Shown: positions 21,831 to 30,940, numbered from the stretch's first letter. The stretch is 64,000 nt of DNA from Candidatus Eiseniibacteriota bacterium (GCA_029262235.1 JAJCZU010000010.1:57011-121010), one strand, 5' to 3'. A program made the numbers and translations. The notes: generated by a model from the letters alone, not told the origin.

Positions 21831-24131
21831 ATGCGGGGCCGAACCGGTTTGAACCAGTCATTACTTTCCATTCTCATGGAGCATGCTTCGGCGCGCCCCC
21901 ATGAGCCATACATCATCCATCCGTCGATGGGGGAAACGCTCGACTACGCCCGTGCGGCCGCACTCGCTGCCGGCGCGGCCGACTGGCTTGTTGAGCAGGG
22001 AATCAGCGCGGGTGACCGCGTGGCGCTGCTCACGGTGCACCACATCGCGTTCGTGCCGATCCTGGCGGGCGCGGCGACGGCCGGGGCTTCGATCGTTCCC
22101 ATCAACCCGCACCTTCATCCGGACGAACTCACGTTCATTCTGGCCGACGCCGAACCGACCCTGATTCTGACCGACGAACCGAAGGAACTCGCGAAACGTT
22201 TTCGCGAAACGCCGCAGTTCGTGATCGGGGATGTGGTCGGCGACTGGGAGGCGCGGGGGGCAGGTGCTGCCGGCGAAACGATCGCGGGCGAAACGATCGC
22301 GCTCGCAGGCGGCGGCAAGGCCGCACGCAACGGCTCGTCCCCGGCCGCGAACGGCGACCCCGACGATCCGGTGCCGGCGATTACGGTGTACACGTCGGGC
22401 ACCACGAGTTCGGGCAAGGGCGTCATGCTGAGCGAGTCGAACCTGATCGCGATGGCGCAGTTGCTCGCGAACCACTACGCAATCGACGAAACGGACCGCT
22501 TCTACGGCGTGCTTCCGCTTCATCATATGAACGGCATCATGATGACCGGCATCCTGCCGCTCGTGGCCGGAGCGAGCGCGGTGCTCGCGGACCTCTTCAG
22601 CTTCAAGAACGCGAAGTTCTACTGGCAGCACGTGGCCGAGCACGAAGTGACGGTGCCGAGCCTCGTGCCTTCGATCATGGCGATGCTCCTGCGGCTCTAT
22701 CCGAACGGCGCGGGCGTCGATCTTTCGCGCATCAAACACGCCTTCTGCGGGACGGCTCCGCTCCCCGAATCGCTCTGGAAGACGTTCGAGGAGCGCTTCG
22801 CGATGCCGGTGTATCAAGGCTACGGCCTGACCGAAACGACGACCTGGGCGACCGCGACCCCGTGCACACCCGGGCACCGGCATGACTCCGTCGGCGTTCC
22901 GCTCGGCACGGAGATCGAGATCGACTGCGCGGCAGGCAGCGCGCACACGTCGGAAGAGGGCGAAGTGCTGATCAAGGGGCCGATGGTCATGATCGGCTAC
23001 CTGAAGCGCAAGAAAGCCACGCGCGAAATCTTTCAGGGCGACTTCATACGCACAGGCGATCTCGGTTACTTCGAAGACGGCGAGTTGCTGATTACGGGGC
23101 GCAGGAAAGAGATCATCATCAAGAACGGTCTCAACATCAATCCGAACGAAGTCGACGAAATCGTGGCGCAGCACGCCAGCATTCTCGAATCGAAAACGAT
23201 GGGCGACCCCGACGACATCGTCGGCGAGTCGATCACCACCGTTTGCGTTCCGCGTGACTATGCGCATCCGCCCGCGATCGAAGACGTGAAGCATCACGTG
23301 AGCGAGATGATGTCCGCGCACTATCGCCCCGACAAGATCGTGTACCTCGCGCACCTGCCCAAGGGGCCGACGGGCAAAGTGGCCATGCGCCAGCTGCGCG
23401 GCATTCTCTCGGGCGAGCTGAGCGAAGAGATCGTGAAACGCCTGACGGCATGGAAGTACAAGCGCTCGCAGCCGAACAATCGCGGCGCCGTGGTGCGCAC
23501 TGTGCAGCAGTCGCTCGAGTCGGGCGCGCCCATTCGCTTTCTGACGTACTGGGGCTGCGGCAAGCGCGCGGAACTCGGCGAGGTCGACCGCCTCGCGATC
23601 GATCGTATGCTCGAGATGCTCGCGAGCGCCGAATATATCGAAACGATCCCCGCGAAGCTTACGATTCTGCTGAACGACATTCATTCACGAGTGAACGAAG
23701 TGCCCGAGGCGCATTATAAGGAGTACTATTCGGCCGTTGCCGAGTATGCGAAAGAGCGCGGGATCGATTCGATCTGGCAGAGCGACGTCTGGCAGGCGCT
23801 GGGTCTCGACCTGAACAAGGTGGTCGCGCACGCGGAGAGCGCCGCATTCGACAAAACGTGGACCACGCACCCGCTGCGCGCGGAACTCACGAACGCCGCC
23901 GAACGCCATTACCGCGGCGGCGACGCCGAGCGCGGCGCCCGGCGGTATCTCGGCGCCTGCATCTCCGAGACCTGGCCGTTCGGCGAGAAGTTCGCCGGCA
24001 GTCTGTTTCTCTCGTACAACGGACCCGAGTTCGACGCGTGCCTGCCGCATCTGCCCACGCTGCACATCTTCTCGTACAAGAAGGGCAAGACCGTCAAGCC
24101 GTGGTTCGTCGAAGAGGAGGTGTCCGCATGA
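21831..24131 (+). CDS. AMP-dependent acyl ligase with an uncharacterised C-terminal domain
   Basis: A 766-residue protein. Residues 1 to about 530 are an ANL-superfamily ligase: VYTSGTTSSGKGVMLSESN (P-loop), YQGYGLTETT, RTGDLGYFEDGELLITGRRKEIIIKNG, and the C-terminal lysine in PKGPTGKVAMRQLRG. It should activate a carboxylic acid and load it on the acyl carrier protein encoded by the overlapping next gene. Residues about 550-766 form a second domain (RFLTYWGCGKRAEL, KLTILLNDIHSRVNEV, HIFSYKKGKTVKPWF) that I cannot assign; it weakly recalls isocyanide synthases (DIT1/PvcA). A low-complexity insert (GETIAGETIALAGGG) precedes the P-loop. Confidence 0.85.
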   Translation: MRGRTGLNQSLLSILMEHASARPHEPYIIHPSMGETLDYARAAALAAGAADWLVEQGISAGDRVALLTVHHIAFVPILAGAATAGASIVPINPHLHPDELTFILADAEPTLILTDEPKELAKRFRETPQFVIGDVVGDWEARGAGAAGETIAGETIALAGGGKAARNGSSPAANGDPDDPVPAITVYTSGTTSSGKGVMLSESNLIAMAQLLANHYAIDETDRFYGVLPLHHMNGIMMTGILPLVAGASAVLADLFSFKNAKFYWQHVAEHEVTVPSLVPSIMAMLLRLYPNGAGVDLSRIKHAFCGTAPLPESLWKTFEERFAMPVYQGYGLTETTTWATATPCTPGHRHDSVGVPLGTEIEIDCAAGSAHTSEEGEVLIKGPMVMIGYLKRKKATREIFQGDFIRTGDLGYFEDGELLITGRRKEIIIKNGLNINPNEVDEIVAQHASILESKTMGDPDDIVGESITTVCVPRDYAHPPAIEDVKHHVSEMMSAHYRPDKIVYLAHLPKGPTGKVAMRQLRGILSGELSEEIVKRLTAWKYKRSQPNNRGAVVRTVQQSLESGAPIRFLTYWGCGKRAELGEVDRLAIDRMLEMLASAEYIETIPAKLTILLNDIHSRVNEVPEAHYKEYYSAVAEYAKERGIDSIWQSDVWQALGLDLNKVVAHAESAAFDKTWTTHPLRAELTNAAERHYRGGDAERGARRYLGACISETWPFGEKFAGSLFLSYNGPEFDACLPHLPTLHIFSYKKGKTVKPWFVEEEVSA

Positions 24132-24364
24132 ACAGGGGACAGATCGAAGCGCGCCTCATCGCCCATATCGAAAGTGTTTCCGCCGCACGCGTAACCGCCG
24201 CAACACACCTCATCGACGAACAGATCATCGACTCGATGGGCTTCATCAATCTGATCGCGTTCATCGAGACGGAGTTCGGCGTGTCGTTCGAAGAGAGCGA
24301 ACTCGACGAGTGCTTCGAATCGATCGGCATGATCGCGGGGCTCGTGACGAAGAAGCGTGTGTAG
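24128..24364 (+). CDS. Acyl carrier protein
   Basis: A 78-residue ACP. The phosphopantetheine attachment serine is in IIDSMGFINLIAFIE, with the acidic helix ETEFGVSFEESELDE after it. The ATG overlaps the ligase stop (ATGA), which strongly suggests that the ligase loads this carrier. It is a dedicated pathway ACP rather than the fatty-acid AcpP, which normally has DSLD and sits with fab genes. The end (LVTKKRV) is basic. Confidence 0.9.
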   Translation: MNRGQIEARLIAHIESVSAARVTAATHLIDEQIIDSMGFINLIAFIETEFGVSFEESELDECFESIGMIAGLVTKKRV

Positions 24365-24434
24365 GGCGGCCAGTGCCTGCGGCTACGAGCGTCCGTTTCG
24401 CTGCATGCGTCAAAAAGCATGCTACTATCGATGG

Positions 24435-25730
24435 ATGATTCGTATCTTCCAATCTGTACTTGTCTTTACTATTTCTCTCTCCCTTTTCTTTGTGCTTGGT
24501 TGCACACGCCCTGACAACAACTCTCTCTCAGTTGAAAAACACGATCCGGTTCCGCCGCGAAACGACGTGGTATCCGATTCCTATCCCGACGAGCCCGAGC
24601 TTGCGGCTGAATGGCGAATGGACGAATCCGGGAAGCCGATCTGCGTCTTCGGTTCGGAGATACCTGCACCGCACGTGATCACGATGAACCGCGAAGTCTG
24701 GTTTCGGCCAACCGGAGCAGCCAATTTCATCCCGGTCGGAAACAACTACGCGTCTCCCCGCTCACGCGACAGCTGGTTTATTGCAACAGGTGGCGGAAAT
24801 TATCTAATGCCTAGAGGGCGCAAAGCCATACGATCCGATGGGACCACGATCTGGGAATTGTGGCCATCATATACGTTGTGGGGAGACTCTTACGTGTCTG
24901 ATGATGGAAGACTCTGGACGACCCGGCCACGATATCCCGGTGATGCCGTCGGACCTTCGAGCATCTATGACGAGAACAAGCTACTGAACAGCATTCCTGG
25001 CGGTCTCTACGGCGCTCCCGTACGACTAGGGGGAGGACGATACGCAACCCCGGTTAGCATTGGGGGGAGCTACTTCCTTGAACTCAGAGATCTCAGGAAG
25101 AAGGATGCAACGCGAGTACCTATACCAATCAGCCCTGGACATAGGATTCACGGCGCACTGTTGCTACCGCCTGATTCTCTGATAATCGTCTCCTCCAAGT
25201 ACACAAACGCAACTTCCATCGAGTGGGTCTGGATTACTATGGAAAATCAAGACATCTCGACAGGTGCCCCCCAAACCACCAGGCAGCGGCTGGTTGATGA
25301 TCCTGACTGGAATCCATTCTCGTTTCGGGGAGATATCGGAATCGGTCCGGACGGTCAACCCTATGCATTTGTCGTCGGCCACGACCGAGGGTCGAAGCCT
25401 CGGCGCGTGGGGCACTTGATCGAACTAAACACGGGAAGTTTTCGGGAAGTGAATATTGCGGTCCCACGTGATCCGATTATCGACACGGACTATGGCGAGC
25501 GAGTTACTGGAGTGCGCTGGGCCTTGGACTTCGATCGATTGTCCATCGCACTAGCCGCACAATCATCTGGGCGACAGATGAGCTACATATACTTCGCACG
25601 CCTAACAACACAAAACGATGACCTACACCCTATCAAAAGCATCGCAGGAACTGGCCTACGCCAGATCAGTCGGGACAGCGACTATTGGACGGTTGAGACG
25701 GACAGTACTGTATGGGTGTATCGATACTAG
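24435..25730 (+). CDS. Lipoprotein of unknown function, AT-richer than its surroundings
   Basis: A 431-residue protein with a lipoprotein signal (SVLVFTISLSLFFVLGC, lipobox LGC at residue about 25) and a mature part rich in W, G and Y. The strand-like repeats (SWFIATGGGNYLMPRG, TTIWELWPSYTLWGDSY, ARYATP-type turns) suggest a beta-propeller or other all-beta fold, but no family is recognised. Codon use is clearly less GC-biased than the neighbours on both sides, which suggests acquisition by transfer. Met27 of the longer frame is chosen as the start because the signal peptide begins there. It converges on the GT4 gene four bases away. Confidence 0.75.
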   Translation: MIRIFQSVLVFTISLSLFFVLGCTRPDNNSLSVEKHDPVPPRNDVVSDSYPDEPELAAEWRMDESGKPICVFGSEIPAPHVITMNREVWFRPTGAANFIPVGNNYASPRSRDSWFIATGGGNYLMPRGRKAIRSDGTTIWELWPSYTLWGDSYVSDDGRLWTTRPRYPGDAVGPSSIYDENKLLNSIPGGLYGAPVRLGGGRYATPVSIGGSYFLELRDLRKKDATRVPIPISPGHRIHGALLLPPDSLIIVSSKYTNATSIEWVWITMENQDISTGAPQTTRQRLVDDPDWNPFSFRGDIGIGPDGQPYAFVVGHDRGSKPRRVGHLIELNTGSFREVNIAVPRDPIIDTDYGERVTGVRWALDFDRLSIALAAQSSGRQMSYIYFARLTTQNDDLHPIKSIAGTGLRQISRDSDYWTVETDSTVWVYRY

Positions 25731-25734
25731 CCCC

Positions 25735-26856
25735 CTATCCCTCGTAGATCTTCTCGTACGCCCTCACGAACCGCTCCAGATTGAACTCGCTCTGTACGCG
25801 CGCGCGCCCGGCGGCGGCGTCATTCTCGCGCGCTGCGCTGTTCACGAGTACGTCCTTCCACTGTTCCGCGAGCGCTTCGGGGTTCGAGGGCGGCACGATA
25901 CGGTGCGCGAGACCCTTGCCGAGCACGGCGCGATTGCCGCCGACATCGGTCACGACAGGCGCGAGCCCGCTCGCCATCGCCTCGAGAAGCGATACGGACG
26001 TGCCTTCGCTGCGCGACGACATCGTAAAGAGCGAAAACGTGGCGTGCAGCTCGTGAATGTCGTTCCGCCAGCCGAGAAAGTTGATCTGCTTCGCGATGCG
26101 AAGCTCCTGCGCGCGCCTTTCGAGCGCCGCCCGCTGAGAACCGTCGCCCGCGATCACGAGATGGGGGGCGGGGCCGTCGGCGCGCGTGTCCCAGGCGTCC
26201 TCGAGGATCGCCATCGCCTCGACCATGATGTCGTAGCCCTTGATGTACTCGAGGCGCCCGATACTGCCGATGACGGGAACGGCGGCGGGGAGCGCGAGTT
26301 CGGCGCGGATCATGCCGGTATCGCTGCGGGGCCGGAATACGTCCGTGTCGACGCCGTTGATCACGACTTCGACGCGGCACCCGGGCGCCACGACATGCTT
26401 CGCGAGATAGTCGCCGAGCTTCTGCGAAACGGCGATCACGACATCGGTTCGCCCGCTTGCGAGCCGATCGACCTTGCGATGCATCCAGCTGTCGGGGAGC
26501 GCACGCCCGTGATCCGTATGCACGATGCGGGGAACGCCGGCTTTTCGAGCCGCGAGCGACGCCTTGTACCAGACGCCCGAGTGCGTGTGCACGACATCGG
26601 GCTTGATGGCCCGGATCTGGTCGATCAGCGGCCCGGGCCAGAGCATCGACCAGCGCGGCAGCTTTACGCCCGTATGCAGCGTGACGCTCTCGTCCATATC
26701 GTTCGAGAAGCGGCCGAGGTACTGCAGCCCCAGAACGTGCGTTTCGAAGCGGTCACGATCGATCGTCCGCGCGATCTCGGCGATCAGGCGCTCCATCCCG
26801 CCGTAGTGCAGGTTCTGTATGATGTGCAGGACGCGTATGCGTTCAGGCGATGTCAT
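25735..26856 (-). CDS. Glycosyltransferase family 4 (GT-B)
   Basis: A 373-residue retaining GT4 enzyme using a nucleotide-sugar donor at the cytoplasmic face. The N-terminal acceptor domain opens with VLHIIQNLHYGGMERLIAEIAR. The C-terminal donor domain has GSIGRLEYIKGYDIMVEA, LVIAGDGSQRAALER, and the EX7E-type motif SSRSEGTSVSLLEAMASGLAPVVTDVGGN. The ATG lies within the upstream ABC gene with a 14-nt overlap (start and stop share ATGACATCGCCTGA). Context (heterodimeric ABC exporter) suggests it builds a surface or secreted glycan or glycolipid. Third gene of its operon. Confidence 0.9.
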   Translation of the reverse strand: MTSPERIRVLHIIQNLHYGGMERLIAEIARTIDRDRFETHVLGLQYLGRFSNDMDESVTLHTGVKLPRWSMLWPGPLIDQIRAIKPDVVHTHSGVWYKASLAARKAGVPRIVHTDHGRALPDSWMHRKVDRLASGRTDVVIAVSQKLGDYLAKHVVAPGCRVEVVINGVDTDVFRPRSDTGMIRAELALPAAVPVIGSIGRLEYIKGYDIMVEAMAILEDAWDTRADGPAPHLVIAGDGSQRAALERRAQELRIAKQINFLGWRNDIHELHATFSLFTMSSRSEGTSVSLLEAMASGLAPVVTDVGGNRAVLGKGLAHRIVPPSNPEALAEQWKDVLVNSAARENDAAAGRARVQSEFNLERFVRAYEKIYEG

Positions 26857-28756
26857 GCTCCGCGGGCGGCGCCTCCCCGACCTTCTCCATGAGTTCGTAC
26901 TGATGATAAATCGACGCATACTCGCCCGCGCCGGCCATCAGTTCGTCGTGCGTGCCCCGCTCGACAACCCGGCCTTCGCTCATCACGAAGATGCGATCGA
27001 CACGCCGTAGAGTATCCGGCCTGTGCGTCACGAGCAAGGCCGTTCGTCCCGGCATGACCTCATGCAGCCTGTCCCAGAGGAGACGTTCCGTCTGCGCGTC
27101 GAGCGCGGACGTGCAATCGTCGAGAATCAGAATGCGTGGTTCGGTCACCAGGGCGCGCGCCAGCGAAAGCCGCTGCTTCTGCCCGCCCGAAAGCGCGAGC
27201 CCGCGAGTGCCGATCATCGTCTCGAGCCCGTCCGGGAACCGCGCGACATCCATCAGGAAACGCGAGATCTCGAGCGCCCATTCGATCCGTTCGTCGGAGA
27301 TCCCCGCGCGACCGAACACGATGTTGTTGCGCACCGAATCGCTGAACAGCACCGGATCCTGCGGCACGTAGCCGATCATCGATCGGAGCGCGGTGATATC
27401 GTAGTCGCGCACGTCGCGCCCGGCGATCGTAACGATGCCTTCGTCGACATCCACGACGCGCGGCAGCAGGTTCACGAGCCACGTCTTTCCCGCGCCGACA
27501 CGCCCGACGAGCGCGATCGTTTCGCCCTCGGCGACGCGGAGGTCGTCGATGTCGAGAATCGTGCGGCGCCCTTCGCCGGCGAAGCCGAACTTGACGTTCT
27601 CGAACGCGATCGCGGGACCGGTGGTGGCGTTCTGAGTCGCCGCGCTGGCACTGCCGCCGGCCGCCGCCTCTGCAACGCCGGACATCACTGCGCCGCTTCC
27701 CGCCTCATCGCCCTCGCCCATCCCTTCGAAATCGCGCTCCACCATCGCCGGAATGCGCTCGATGTCGCGCAGGCGATGAATCGAGACACCCGACTGGCGC
27801 GACTTCACCAGAAACTGCCCGACATCGAACATCGGGAACACGAGCCAGACGACGTAGTAGATGAACGTCGCCATCTCGCCGACCGTGAGTTCGCTCTGCA
27901 CCACGCGATAGCCGCCGGCAAAGAGCACGATCACGACGCCGAACTGCCAGATATAGTTGTAGAGCGAGTCGATGATCGTCGTCATCTTGACGGCCGCGAC
28001 TTCCGCATCGCGTCGCGCCTCGGCCACGCGGTCGAACTTCGCCGCCTGCGACTCCTCGCGCGCATACGCTTTCACCACACGCACACCGTAGAAGCACGAT
28101 TCCATGACATCGTTTACGCGGCTGATGCTTTTCTGCAGCGCATCGTAACGATCGTCGAGCAGCTTCCCGCTTCGAAAGAAGATCAGAATGAGGATCGGCA
28201 GCGGCCCGGCGCTGAAAAGCGTGAGCCACGGATCGATCGTGAGCATCATGGCGACAATGAACAGAATGCCGAGCGTGGCCTCGTACAGGCGAAAGATTCC
28301 CGAGCACGCAAACCAGCTGAGCTTTTCCGCCACGTCGTCGGTCATGCGCGTCACGAGATCGCCCGTCGCGAACTTCCGGAAGAAGTCGGGGCCTTTTGTC
28401 GTAAGGCGGTCGAACGCGTCCTGGCGAAAGAGCCATTCGAGCCGGCAGTTCATCCACGCGCGCGTACTCATGAGGCACGCGTAGATCACGAACGTCGACG
28501 ACCCGAGCAGAAAGAACGTAGCCGCGAACGACTGTGCCGGCGTCAGCCCGAATCCGGCGCCGCGGTTCGCGATCGCGAGTGCGATCCCCGTCAGCCCCTC
28601 CGGGCCCGAGTGCATCGTGTCGATCGTGTAGCCGAAGAGCCGCGGCACGAACACGTTGACCATGCCGTAAAGCGGCGTCACGACGACCAGAAACAGCACG
28701 ATCCCCCAGTAGTGTTTATAGAAGCGCGCGAGCCACAGAAAATCACTTCGGTTCAT
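26843..28756 (-). CDS. ABC exporter half-transporter, degenerate-Walker-B subunit
   Basis: A 637-residue inner-membrane half-transporter: six-helix permease (residues 1 to about 330), then a linker rich in Gly/Ala/Glu (EGMGEGDEAGSGAVMSG), then the ATPase. Walker A GRVGAGKTWLVNLL, Q-loop VPQDPVLFSD, intact signature LSGGQKQRLSLA, but Walker B ILILDDCTSALD has Asp for the catalytic Glu; H-loop THRPDTL. This pattern marks the non-catalytic half of a heterodimeric exporter (like LmrC/TM287). It would supply the good signature to its partner's good Walker sites. It overlaps its neighbours by 14 nt on each side, so strict translational coupling is likely. Confidence 0.92.
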   Translation of the reverse strand: MNRSDFLWLARFYKHYWGIVLFLVVVTPLYGMVNVFVPRLFGYTIDTMHSGPEGLTGIALAIANRGAGFGLTPAQSFAATFFLLGSSTFVIYACLMSTRAWMNCRLEWLFRQDAFDRLTTKGPDFFRKFATGDLVTRMTDDVAEKLSWFACSGIFRLYEATLGILFIVAMMLTIDPWLTLFSAGPLPILILIFFRSGKLLDDRYDALQKSISRVNDVMESCFYGVRVVKAYAREESQAAKFDRVAEARRDAEVAAVKMTTIIDSLYNYIWQFGVVIVLFAGGYRVVQSELTVGEMATFIYYVVWLVFPMFDVGQFLVKSRQSGVSIHRLRDIERIPAMVERDFEGMGEGDEAGSGAVMSGVAEAAAGGSASAATQNATTGPAIAFENVKFGFAGEGRRTILDIDDLRVAEGETIALVGRVGAGKTWLVNLLPRVVDVDEGIVTIAGRDVRDYDITALRSMIGYVPQDPVLFSDSVRNNIVFGRAGISDERIEWALEISRFLMDVARFPDGLETMIGTRGLALSGGQKQRLSLARALVTEPRILILDDCTSALDAQTERLLWDRLHEVMPGRTALLVTHRPDTLRRVDRIFVMSEGRVVERGTHDELMAGAGEYASIYHQYELMEKVGEAPPAEHDIA

Positions 28757-30560
28757 GAATCGCGCTCCCTTCCTTTTCGAATTGCAGTTCGTACAGTTCG
28801 GCGTAGTAGCCGCCCTGCTCGAGCAGTTCGCCGTGTGCGCCGCGCTCGATCACTTCGCCTTCGCGCAGCACGAGGATCTGATCCGCGTGCACAATGGTCG
28901 AAAGCCTGTGCGCGATCACGAGCGACGTGCGCCCCGAGACGAGCTGGCCCATCGCCCCCTGAATCGCGCGCTCCGTCTCCGGATCGACCGACGCCGTCGC
29001 TTCGTCGAGAATCAGCAGCTCGGGATCGGTCACGAGCGCACGTGCGAACGAAAGCAGCTGGCGTTCGCCCCGGCTGAAGTTCGCACCCTTCTCACTCACT
29101 TCCGTGTCGTACCCGTGCGGCAGCGCCTGAATGAACGAGTCGACGTTCACCGTGAGCGCCGCGCCGCGGATGTCCTCTTCCGTGATCGCGGGCGACTCGA
29201 GCGAAATGTTCGACCGCACGTCGCCCGGGAAGAGCACGATGTCCTGCAGCACGAGCGCGAGGCGCGTGCGCAGCTCGCTGAGTTCGAACGAGCGGATGTC
29301 GACGCCGTCGATCGTGATGCGGCCCTGCTGCGGGTCGTAGAAGCGGAACAGGAGCGAAATGATCGTGCTCTTGCCGCCGCCCGTCACGCCGACGAGCGCC
29401 GTGGTCGTCCCGGCGCGCAGCGCGAACGAAACGTTCCTCAGCACCTCGTGTTTTCCGTCGTACGAAAACGAAACGTTCTCGAAACGCACTTCGTCCTTGA
29501 TGCCGTTCCATGCGGCCGCTTCGCCCGGCGCGGGACTCGTGATCCTGGGCGCGCGCTTCAAGAGACCGAAGATCCGGCGCCCGCCGGCAATCCCCTTCTG
29601 GAACGAGCTGAGCTGTTCGGCCGTCCGTCCGATCGGCTCGAATTCCTTCCAGATCAGCAGCAGGAAGAGCACGATGATCCCGGGCGAAACACCCCACGTC
29701 GAACCGAACCAGAGCAGCAGCGCGATCTTCACGTACTCCGTCCAGAAGAGAACGTTGAAGAACACGATCGCCATCACCTCCGTGACGCTCTGCACGGCGA
29801 ATTTCGACTCCGAGCTATCGAACACGCGCTTGCGCGCGTACCGTTCGCGGTCGAAGATCTGAATCACGCTGATGCCGTGAATCATCTCCGTCAGCGTGGC
29901 GGTCAGATCGGCCGTGCGTTTCCGTACTTCGAAGAAGCGGTCGGTCGTCAGCTTGTGAAACGTCCAGAACAGCAGCGCGACAACCGGCAGAGTAACGAGC
30001 AGCACGGCAGCGACGCGCGGCGCCTTGTAGAACATGACGCCCCAGATGCCGCCGATCAGCAGCACGTCGCCGAGCACAACGACCACCGCGTTCGTGAAGA
30101 GCAGCCGCAGCGACTCGGTGTCCGATTCGACGCGCGACAGCAGCTTCCCGACAGGCAGTTCGTCGAAGAACGACATGTCCTGGTTCACGATGTGGTTGAA
30201 CAGCTTTTTGCGCAGGCCGAGCATGATCGCCTGGCCGATCGTTTCGAGCCGCACGCGCAGCTGATACTGAAAAACGAGCGTGATCGCCTGGATCACGAGC
30301 ACCGCGCCGCCCAGCATGAAGACGCCGCGGAACGAGCGCGCCGCTTCGGGGAGCGCGCGCTGCGTCGCCAGCGGCCCGTCAATCGTATGCTGCACGATCC
30401 ACGGCCACGCGAGCGAGAAGCCCGTCACGCTGAGCAGCAGCCCCACGCACACGGCCAGCGCCCGCTTGTGCTCGCCGAGCAGCGGCAGCAGACCGCGAAA
30501 CGCTTCGCCGACACCGACCTCAGGCACGCTCGAACGTCTATTCAGATTCTCGGAACTCAT
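28743..30560 (-). CDS. ABC exporter half-transporter, catalytic-Walker-B subunit
   Basis: A 605-residue partner of the downstream half-transporter (LmrD/TM288-like). The permease spans residues 25-320. The ATPase has Walker A GVTGGGKSTIISLLFRF, Q-loop LVLQDIVLFPGD, Walker B LLILDEATASVD with the catalytic Glu, and H-loop IAHRLST. Its own signature is off-consensus (FSRGERQLLSFARAL instead of LSGGQ), as expected when only one of two ATP sites turns over. The substrate is unknown: a lipid, peptide or drug is possible, and the GT4 gene in the operon favours a glycolipid. A terminator-like hairpin sits in the leader 20 bases before the ATG. Confidence 0.92.
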   Translation of the reverse strand: MSSENLNRRSSVPEVGVGEAFRGLLPLLGEHKRALAVCVGLLLSVTGFSLAWPWIVQHTIDGPLATQRALPEAARSFRGVFMLGGAVLVIQAITLVFQYQLRVRLETIGQAIMLGLRKKLFNHIVNQDMSFFDELPVGKLLSRVESDTESLRLLFTNAVVVVLGDVLLIGGIWGVMFYKAPRVAAVLLVTLPVVALLFWTFHKLTTDRFFEVRKRTADLTATLTEMIHGISVIQIFDRERYARKRVFDSSESKFAVQSVTEVMAIVFFNVLFWTEYVKIALLLWFGSTWGVSPGIIVLFLLLIWKEFEPIGRTAEQLSSFQKGIAGGRRIFGLLKRAPRITSPAPGEAAAWNGIKDEVRFENVSFSYDGKHEVLRNVSFALRAGTTTALVGVTGGGKSTIISLLFRFYDPQQGRITIDGVDIRSFELSELRTRLALVLQDIVLFPGDVRSNISLESPAITEEDIRGAALTVNVDSFIQALPHGYDTEVSEKGANFSRGERQLLSFARALVTDPELLILDEATASVDPETERAIQGAMGQLVSGRTSLVIAHRLSTIVHADQILVLREGEVIERGAHGELLEQGGYYAELYELQFEKEGSAIHEPK

Positions 30561-30580
30561 GAGCAGATTCCCTTACATAC

Positions 30581-30613
30581 AAAAAAGCCGCCGAAACATG
30601 TTGTTACGGCGGC
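30581..30613 (-). terminator. Intrinsic-terminator hairpin in the leader of the ABC exporter operon (possible attenuator)
   Basis: On the minus strand, the GCCGCCG / CGGCGGC stem (7 bp) with a 13-base loop is followed at once by TTTTTT, then AAGGGAA and the ATG of the ABC gene at 30560. No minus-strand gene lies upstream, so it cannot simply end another transcript; transcription attenuation is the natural reading. Confidence 0.65.
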
Positions 30614-30812
30614 GTACTCGCAGAAAATGGTTGGAAGTGATTAGCGAATGAGCTTCCCCCCAGGACGAAATACGGCCGACCGGCACACTGAATTCGTATT
30701 GTATGCCGTCATTTCGTACCTCCGTCTCGGGTTCACTTGCCAACCGTTTAAGCCTAGACCATTGCGGAACCACATGGCAAGCCGATTTTTCTGGTATTCT
30801 GAATTTTTGCTG

Positions 30813-30935
30813 CCGATGTTTTCCGGTCAGGGCCGCTTGTACTTCCAGAAGCCCGCTCGTCCTGGCCAAATGGCCAAGTACGGAGGCCGAGCGGGCTTCT
30901 CGGAAGCACATCACGACCCTGAATAAAAACGTCGG
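30813..30935. repeat. Family B fold-back repeat, copy B2 (123 bp)
   Basis: Outer arms CCGATGTTTTCCGGTCAGGG and CCCTGAATAAAAACGTCGG, then perfect 13-bp inner arms AGAAGCCCGCTCG / CGAGCGGGCTTCT, then the apex GGCCAAATGGCC. It lies in the 480-bp divergent gap between the ABC operon and the small lipoprotein genes. Confidence 0.85.
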
Positions 30936-30940
30936 TTGTG

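Noticed and set aside
21861..23684. 607-residue minus-strand frame opposite the AMP ligase
   Set aside because: Arginine/histidine-rich shadow; the plus strand carries all ligase motifs.
27023..30644. Two long plus-strand open frames opposite the ABC exporter genes
   Set aside because: High-GC antisense frames rich in Arg, His and Glu; the minus-strand ABC motifs are unmistakable.
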